DNA from: Marsupella aquatica
Taxonomy: Eukaryota > Marchantiophyta
Assembly: GCA_973895155.1 (NCBI GenBank)
Contig: OZ316893.1
Span: 26,536,001-26,600,000 of the forward strand
Length of the DNA stretch: 64,000 nucleotides
Direction of reading: 5' to 3'
Positions 56,798-64,000 of this stretch are shown in pieces; the stretch's first letter is position 1, and each line of letters begins with the position of its first letter. The translations under genes were made by a program, and so were the position numbers. The notes under the pieces are model-generated. The model was not told the DNA's origin and did not search any database. It worked only from the letters and a program-made list of their open reading frames with translations.

Positions 56798-57790
56798 CTT
56801 GAGACCCCTGTTATTTTCTCTGGTTTACAATGGTGTAGCCAGGAGCGAGTTTTGAGGCCCCCTATTATTTTGTGTCTCTTTTACAGTGGTCTTGAGTTTT
56901 GAGACCCCTTAATTTGTGCGTCTCTTTACAATGGTGTTGAGTTTCGAGACCCCCTATTATTGTGTGTCTATTTGATTTACAGTGGTGGTGCTTCGAGCGA
57001 GTTATCCCTTAATTTGTGTGCCTCGTTTACAAAAGGTGTTGAGTTTCCAGACCCCCTATTATTGTGTGTCTGTTTGATTTACTGTGGTGGTGCTCCGAGT
57101 GAGTCATCCCTTAATTTGTGTGTCTCTTTTACTACGGGGTTGAGTTTCGAGACGCCCTACTATTGTGTGTCTGTTTGATGTACAGTGGTGGTGCTCCGAC
57201 CGAGTCATCCCTTAATTTGTGTCTCTTTTACTACGGGGCTGAGTTTCTAGACCCCCTATTATTGTGTGTGTGTTTGATTTACACTGGTGGTGCTCCGAGC
57301 TTAATTTGTGTGTCTCTTTTACAATAGTGTTGAGTTTCGAGACACCCTATTATTGCGTGTCCGTTTGATTTACAGTGGTGGTGCTCCGAGCGAGTCATCT
57401 CTTAATTTGTGTCTCTTTTACAGCGGTGTTGAGGTTCGAGAGCCCCTATTATTGTGTGTCTGTGTGATTTATTCCGAGCTAGTCATCCCTTAATTTGTGT
57501 GTCTCTTTGATAACGGGGTTGAGTTTCGAGACCCCCTATTATTGTGTGTCTGTTTGATTTACAGTGGTGGTGCTCCTACGGTAGCGAGTCATCCCTTTAT
57601 TTCTGTGTCTCTTGTACAAAGGTGTTGAGTTTCGAGACCCCCTATTAATCTATTATTGTGTGTCTGGTTGATTTACAGTGGTGGTGCTCCGAGTGAGTCA
57701 TCCCTTAATTTGTGGGTCTCTTTTGCTACGGGGTTGAGTTTCGAGACCCCCAATTATAGTGCGTCTGGGTGATTTACAGTGGTGGCTCCG
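56798..57790. repeat. Satellite-like array, about nine copies of a roughly 100 bp unit
   Basis: The unit reads GAGTTTCGAGACCCCCTATT.., ATTGTGTGTCTGTTTGATTT.., ACAGTGGTGGTGCTCCGAG.., GAGTCATCCCTTAATTTGTG and TCTCTTTTACAACGG. Copies begin near 56799, 56937, 57038, 57139, 57240, 57330, 57430, 57527, 57625 and 57733 (the first is divergent). It ends less than 400 bp before the PWWP gene start codon, so it lies in that gene's promoter region. Confidence 0.93.
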
Positions 57791-57937
57791 AGTGAGTCAT
57801 CCGCCACGCAGCCAGCCCAGCCCCGCGATGCTTTGCCTGTTCTTGAAGAGCAAGATCTGGAAACAGCACATGATTGCGAATTCCTGTGCGCTTCTTTGCT
57901 TTCTGGGCCCCTGTTCTGTGGAGAGGGAACGAACGAC

Positions 57938-58030
57938 CAAAAAAACGAACGAGCGAACGAAACGAAACGAAACGAAAACGAAAACGAAACGAACGAGAGA
58001 GAGAGAGCGAGCGAGCGAGCGAAGGGACGA
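57938..58030 (+). repeat. ACGAA/GCGA simple-sequence run in the PWWP gene leader
   Basis: Tandem CGAAA/ACGAA pentamers grade into GAGAGAGA and GCGAGCGA units, 135 bp before the start codon. Confidence 0.88.
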
Positions 58031-58164
58031 AGGTGGTGTGCGTTGGAGAGGGTTTCTTGCCAGTGTTGGGTCGCAGTCGAATTTGTGGAAGGGGTCGAGC
58101 TCTGGTGAGGGAGCTTCACCGAACTCGCAGAAGTGCTGGGAGAACATTTGCAACGTGAGCGACG

Positions 58165-61100
58165 ATGCCGCGGCATAAGAAGAAAAAGAGAGCAGCGGCA
58201 AAACCAGCGGCGAGCGTGAAGAAAAGAGATTGGCTCGTTGGCGATTTGGTGGTGGCCAAGCTTAGGGGACATCGACCATGGCCTGCTCAGGTTTTCTTCC
58301 CTTCGAAGTACTCTTTCTATTTTGAAGTTGTCTTGCAACGCCTCACTCAGCTTTGCTAATGCCGGAGGTAGGCGTGTCTGGGTTTTAGCGGAAGGTCTTT
58401 GAAATTGATACGTCTGGCTCGATTGATTCCAGCCTCACAAGTGTTGTCTTGAGGTGGCAATGAATTTCATTTTTAGTATCCAGTGTTTTAATGGGATGCA
58501 TGCAATTTCGATGGGTTTGGCGTAGTTTTCTGGGCACTGGGCCGTAGGTGGAACTCGTCTCATCTTTAGTATTCCAACTTCGTCTTTCGAGGACGATTTT
58601 TAGGGTTCTCGTCCTAAGCAAGCCGTAGGACTCCACCCGTTGTGAGCAATTGGATGGGGTTTACAACTACAAGAGCCATTATAAGCTGTTTTGCCGTGTT
58701 CATCTGGTCGTGTCGTTGGACAGCCTTTTGACACGCTATGGGAGTGTGGGTAGTTTAAAACGGTGCTCAGACTGCCAGCCCTCCATTTGCCAATTACGGT
58801 GAGGCATCTGTGTTGATGAAATGAGCTTGAAATGGTAGAGGGCGTTGTCATACGGATGGATGCCAACGACCTTCGTCTTACCTTTGATAAACCGCAACTC
58901 GCGTTTCTTGATTCTGTGGGCTTCGTCGTAAGCTTCTTTGCACCTCGAGAGTCTGCAAGGTGGTCACTGCCGAGACATTGAGACTGCAGTATCTGAAATT
59001 TGACTCGTGTCTTGCAAATTGCTGGTTTGTTATGGCAGATACAAAAGCCCGAGGACTACGGTTATGAAGCTCGACCTCACAGGATATTTGTTACATTTTT
59101 CGGGACAGAGGAAACGTGAGTGGTTGGGATAATAAGACTCACTTGGTTTCCACTTTGGCCTCTCTCGTCGGTTGGAGTGCACGTTGTCTTGTGATTCTAG
59201 TTTTTCGTTTCGTGAGCTGATCAAGATTTTCTTGCCTCTTCGCAGCTGCTTTTGTTCTTACAACAAGATTACTCCCTTAACAAGTGCTGTGAGGAAAAGC
59301 TTGGCAGAGCAACTTCAGAAGATCAATACAAACCCCGAACTTGAACGGGCTATCAAGGAAATCTTCGCCGCTGACGATGAGTTGAGGGTGTCCACAAAAT
59401 CGCTTGGGAGCAATCAGAAAGAAGATGACGAAATGGTGTCCGAGAAGTCCGAGGAGGAAGAGCCCCCGGTCGAACGTTCAAGAAAGAGAGCTCGTGTTGT
59501 TGAAGAAGCTGTTGCCCCTGTTTCTGCAGTGGACAAGAGACCAGCGAGGCAGGAGAAAACGGTGAAGACCATGGCCGCAGAACAGGTTCAAAAGCTACCA
59601 CGCAAGGTCAGGATAAAGGTCTCGACTCAGGGCTCCGACTTGCCTACTCCGCAGCAAGGAGAGTTGCCGGGATCGGACAAGGTGGGCGTGAGCTCATCAC
59701 AGGCTACACAAAGTGGCAGTGCTCCGCTGCGGACTAGTGAACCTGTAGGCTCTGCGAAACCTCCTGTCAAGAACGGTGAGAGAGCGACTACGGGTAAGTT
59801 GGACGATTCCGTCAATTTGAAGGAGCATGAAAATGTAGTCGTACAGCAGGACGAGACCATCAGTAGGCATGCCTCGGAGAATGGCGGAGATGCAGCTGAC
59901 AAAACTCAAGGGGACCAGGCCACGACATGTTCAGCGACACCGAAGACGCAGAAAATGAAGGTGGACGATGACAAGTCAGTGTCGAAGCCTAACGAACTTG
60001 AAGTCGCGGAAGAAGACGATGAGAAGTCCTTGGCAGCGAAGACTTGTGAAACTGCAATCGGGAAGGAAGACGACAACTCTGCTTTAAAGCAACCGGTGAC
60101 GTTGGAGACTGTCGACGAAGGAGTGGAGAAAATGGAGGTGGACGATGAGAAATCACTAGTGTCGAAGACTAATAGCGAACCTATGATTGGCAAAGAGGAT
60201 AAGTCTTCTATTGCGAAGGAGTCTCTCACCGCTGAAGACGAAGTAGAGAAAATGGAGGTTGACAAAGAGAAATCAAAGATTAGTAAGCCTGCAATAGTGA
60301 AGGAGGACGACTCTGCTAAAGGTCCTACTGGTAAGGTGATTGAGGCCAGCAATGTCGCCACAAACGAATCAAAGGGAAACGAGAGTTCCGCAGGAGGAGA
60401 GGGCCAGGACCCTGAGACTGTGGAAGACATGGAGATTAGTCGGTCAGGTCAGGAGCAAGTCGCTCCAGTTGTTAAAGAAGGCCTGGTTGATCTATCAAAA
60501 TGCCAAGATAGCCATAGGGACTCAGGAGCAAAGGTAGATAGGGAGGATGACGCTCTAGAAAGTAAACCTTCGTCTGCGTCGACTCAACCGGACGCTGTAG
60601 ATGAAGCCACGTCTTCCGCCGGTGAGGATCCAGTCTTGGCTAGTAAAAACGAAGGCAAACATGGAACAGAAGAAACGCGGATGTCAATGTCTGCTACGAA
60701 GGACGACGCGGGCTCGGCACCCGACTTGCAGGGTGGGGCAGTTCCAGGACAGTCCTCTCGTGGGTCAACTGATCAAGGTGAGAAAGTACCGGACTCCGAT
60801 GCGCAAGACTCAAGATTGAATCAAGCTGGAGCGGTGGATCGAATGGAGGAACAGGACGGAGCGGTGGTGAAAGCTGAGCATCAGGACGAAGCGATGAAGA
60901 AAGCAGAGGACCGGGAAGCTGCTTTGAAGGAAACAGAGGAGCAGGACATCGCGGTCAAGAAATTGGAAGACCAGGTGACAGGGGCGACGAAACTAGTGGG
61001 TCAGGGCAAAAGTGTAGACAACGCTGAGGGTCAGGGCGCGAGTGTAGAGAAAACGGAGGATCAGGGCACAGAGGTGAAGAAAACGGACGATAAGGTCGTA

Positions 61101-61535
61101 AAGATGAAAACGGAAGATCGAGACATAGAGGTGAAGAAAATTGAGGATAAGGGCGCTGAGGTGCAGGCAACAGACGACAAGGACGCAGCGTTGAAGACAA
61201 TATTGGGAAAAGGCTCAGCGGTAAAGAAAGCTGAGGATACTCCACCAATTGGGTCCGGGGAAAGTGAAGTGCCTACTGTAGCTTCGGCAAAAGGGGATGC
61301 TCTCCCCCAAACTGTCACCGAGAAACTAGTAGACTCAATTTCGGTACAGCAAGAAAGTGATACTCCTCAAATTGGTACAGGGAATGGCGAAGTGTTATCC
61401 ACAGGAAAGCAAGAAGGACAAACACCTCAATTAGACGCAGCAGATGTGGTCGAACTCGCAACCCCGGCGAAGCAAGATGCAGCAGATGAGAAACTAACCG
61501 GTTCATCAACAGCGCAGCCTACGACAACGTCTTGA
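58165..61535 (+). CDS. PWWP-domain protein with long acidic repeat tail, three exons
   Basis: CDS = join(58165..58290, 59039..59115, 59246..61535), 830 residues. After a basic start (MPRHKKKKRAAAKPA), DWLVGDLVVAKLRGHRPWPAQ is the PWWP signature (here RPWP). Exon 2 supplies EDYGYEARPHRIFVTFFGTEE, the aromatic-cage strand, and exon 3 begins CFCSYNKITPL. PWWP domains bind methylated-histone nucleosomes and DNA, so a nuclear chromatin role is likely. The remaining 700 or so residues look disordered: RKRARVVEE basic patch, repeats of EKMEVDDEKS (about residues 330-420), then 11-residue repeats like VKKTEDQGTE at about residues 600-735. It resembles the HDGF/LEDGF layout at its N-terminus, but I see no integrase-binding domain. 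Phases fit at both joins. Confidence 0.88.
58291..59038 (+). other. Intron 1 of the PWWP gene
   Basis: It has donor CAG|GTTTTC and acceptor TATGGCAG and splits the PWWP domain between its first strand and the FFGT strand. No nested gene is seen. Confidence 0.8.
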
Positions 61536-64000
61536 TCGTTGGGAGAAATATGACGTCGCACACACCCGCATGGAGCAACTCCCTGCGTGACCTCGTTAGG
61601 AACGATCGTCTGGACGACCTAAGGTCGATTGACGTATAGACAAAGCGAGTCTTTCGATCCTGAGAGCAAGCTGAAGCAATCTCTGAATGTCAGATACACG
61701 TTGGCCTAGAAAGAGAGCGAACTTGGCGAGCAGGAAGACAGACGAGCGTCACAATCTCTCCTTGTGAACTCCTGAGTCCTCACTACAGGAAGGACGGAGA
61801 GCATTGAAATTTAAGAGTCACGTGTCAACAGTACGTGCTGTTGGCTGCCAATTTGGACCGCACTTGAATGGCGTGATTCTAATTTCATCACTTCTTTTCA
61901 GAATGTCTGTCAAATGTGATGAATTATAGGAACAGTCAACGTCGCATTTAGACGTTCTTCTTCTCATGTATTTCTTCGTGATGTTCGTGCGCTATGTCAA
62001 AACACTGAGTCCGCCCGGCGTTCTGTATGTCAGTTTATCAAGTGTCACAAGTTCAATTTTTCCTTTCAGATAGGGGACCGAGATTAGGCATGTACATACA
62101 ACATTCAAAGGAAAATGACTCCGATGTTGAATAGTGACCCAAAGAGTCCCCTTCAATCTAATTGCCCACAGAGCTTTCCTTCTTGCATCGTCCTGATGAG
62201 AACTCACAAGCCTTGGGAGCAGGTTTATTTGTGAAGCATGCGAACACCGTGTTATCTCCCTTGTGTGGAAGCCGTGGAAATAGGATGACGAAATAGATTC
62301 CAATCCATACTTTCTCAAGAGGTGCTTCTTTTTCGGTAGATATCTGTGACTTGTGGTACTTTCAGTGGATCGCTTAGGATATGCAGAACAACGCGTGACT
62401 ATGTCCAGCATGTATGTCCCTCTTTTTGTCATTTTCTTGAAAGAATTTTCCAAAGGAGCAGTCGGTATGTGAATTTCGGGTTCTGTAGTCAAGTTCGGAT
62501 AAGGAGGGTGGTCTCTCCAGTTGAATCTTCCTGAATGACTGCACCCGAGTTCTGCTCTATTGACAGCATCTTTTCGGTCGAAAATATCTTAGGAAGCAGA
62601 CAGCAGCATAGGATCGCCATCAGATCAGATTAGCATATTTGCTGTTTAATATACGGCCGCTGTGGACGAAGCATTGTCGGTCATCCACAGCAGTTAACCT
62701 GATAGCGGTAAACACTAACAAGAGACACACTTCTACGAGCGACGATTAAGACTTTCTCCAACATAACCTTTTCCACAGACGTGGCAAGGCCAGATGTATT
62801 CTTCACCCTTTTCCAGGACAACAAGCTCAGATTTGCATTTCATTCTTTCCAAGAGAACAAGCCCCGGATGTATACAGACTCCGTCAGGAAGCGAGTTGTT
62901 CGTGAACTATTCGGCCTTTTCTTTGATCATCGATCAGTTAATTTAGAAAAAGAGAAATATTTAAGGTGTCGTTCCTGATCAGGACCTCCACTGGAACACG
63001 TCAACTCCTCATTAATGACCGATGACCATCTTGAGACGGAGACGTCACTGCCACACTCGCCTCTGTTGCTTTACACTCAGGTTGGGTACATCACTGGACC
63101 ATTGTTTCATGTTCTTTCGAGTGGAGAGGCCAGAGTGGTATGCTTTAAAATTTCACCGACAGATTTCAGGATGGAGGGGGTTCGTGGTTACGGGACTTAA
63201 CCCAACCTTCACGACATCACCACCCATAAAGTCCGCAACGTGTGTGTCGCTTCGAAAGATTTCAGAGAATTACCTTCTATGAAACAGTACTCAAACTCCG
63301 TGACGTTATTTGTGTCTTGCCCGGAAGAATTTCTGAGAATGTCGAAGAACTACATCTCATAAAACAGTAGGTAGATCGGGAGGAGGGCCCCAGAAGACGA
63401 GCGACGCCTGAAGAGGGCCGGGAAGTCGGAGTGAACAGAGCCTGACTTGCGTGACAGGATCCCTCCATGGAAGGTAGGTGAGCTGAATGGTGATTCTATT
63501 CGTTTCAAATCAATTTAGGATACAGTACCGCAGCGAGTTTGTGCAGAACACAGGTCTATTGGGTACCAAGCGAGGCAGATTACCGTGGCAAGGTGACTGT
63601 TTAGTGCACGTTGTTCTCGGGTTGAAACCTGTTCGTGTGGGTGTGCGCCAGAGGAGCACCTTCGAAGTCCAACGACAGACAGTGCTGTAAGGTTGCAATC
63701 ATAGTTGCGGACAGATCTTTGGTCATTCTGCACATTTGGCTCCAAGAGCAAAGAAGAGAATGTTCAGGCACCATTAGGGGACTCTCAAAGCTTGGAAATT
63801 AGAGATGATGGTAATGAGGCACAAAGAATAGGCCACAACTTTTTCACAAGACTAATGTGTAAAAGGTATTTTTGTGACTACTAATGGTTATGGGATAAGA
63901 CCAATCCTTATGGCAAAAACTTATGGACTATAAATAGTGTAGTACTTAACTTTTTGTGTCCACAATTCATATCTAGGGAGTTAAGGTAAATCAAATTGCC
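61536..64000. other. Downstream flank of the PWWP gene to the window end
   Basis: It includes the 3' untranslated region. Frames of about 60-165 codons are open on both strands (for example 61992-62492, minus) but none shows a known domain, biased codon use or splice context. Confidence 0.4.

Noticed and set aside
59906-60430. 174-codon minus-strand Ser-rich frame
   Set aside because: It is the antisense shadow of the acidic PWWP-protein tail.
61992-62492. 166-codon minus-strand frame
   Set aside because: No recognisable domain and no splice or neighbouring context; not strong enough to call a gene.

Overview
This is nuclear DNA from a land plant or close streptophyte relative. The genes have spliceosomal introns with GT/AG ends. 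One encodes a chloroplast photorespiratory transporter with a transit peptide, one a plant-type LRR receptor kinase, one ribosomal protein uS17 and one a PWWP protein. The spacers are long and filled with LTR retrotransposons, inverted-repeat elements, a LINE fragment and many short tandem arrays. Species cannot be fixed from the sequence; low gene density and large nested retroelements suggest a big genome, possibly a non-seed plant.

Layout. (1) 1-1491, minus strand: 5' part of a PLGG1 (LrgA/LrgB family) gene running off the left edge. (2) About 1.5-5.28 kb: repeat-rich spacer. (3) 5287-25316, minus strand: a 20 kb Ty3/gypsy-type LTR retrotransposon with two later insertions: a 6.47 kb LTR element (14919-21391) without reverse transcriptase, and a 4.52 kb element (6530-11049) with one long unknown ORF. 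(4) 25.3-31.3 kb: spacer with an inverted-repeat element and a 3-copy tandem repeat. (5) 31366-32412, plus strand: complete five-exon gene for 40S ribosomal protein S11 (uS17). (6) 32.4-46 kb: spacer with tandem arrays, a second inverted-repeat element split by a LINE fragment with target-site duplication, and a 1 kb element with 20 bp inverted ends. (7) 46070-49520, plus strand: LRR receptor kinase, four exons, no DFG motif. (8) 49.5-58.1 kb: satellite-rich spacer. (9) 58165-61535, plus strand: PWWP protein with a long acidic repeat tail. (10) 61.5-64 kb: no recognised gene.

The main discovery is inside the 20 kb retroelement. Its polyprotein frame carries a cytosine-C5 DNA methyltransferase domain between protease and reverse transcriptase, giving the order gag, protease, methyltransferase, RT, RNase H, integrase. 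The methyltransferase has the motif I, PCQ, ENV and C-terminal motifs and looks closest to the DNMT3 type. The frame is continuous across the nested insertion once one copy of the 5 bp duplication is discounted. It is broken by five in-frame stops, each explainable by a single C-to-T change at CAG or CGA, the change expected from deamination of methylated CHG/CG cytosines. The 5' leader holds eight copies of a GGAAC-N3-GTTCC-like palindrome. This copy is therefore dead, but it records a retrotransposon family that carried its own DNA methyltransferase.
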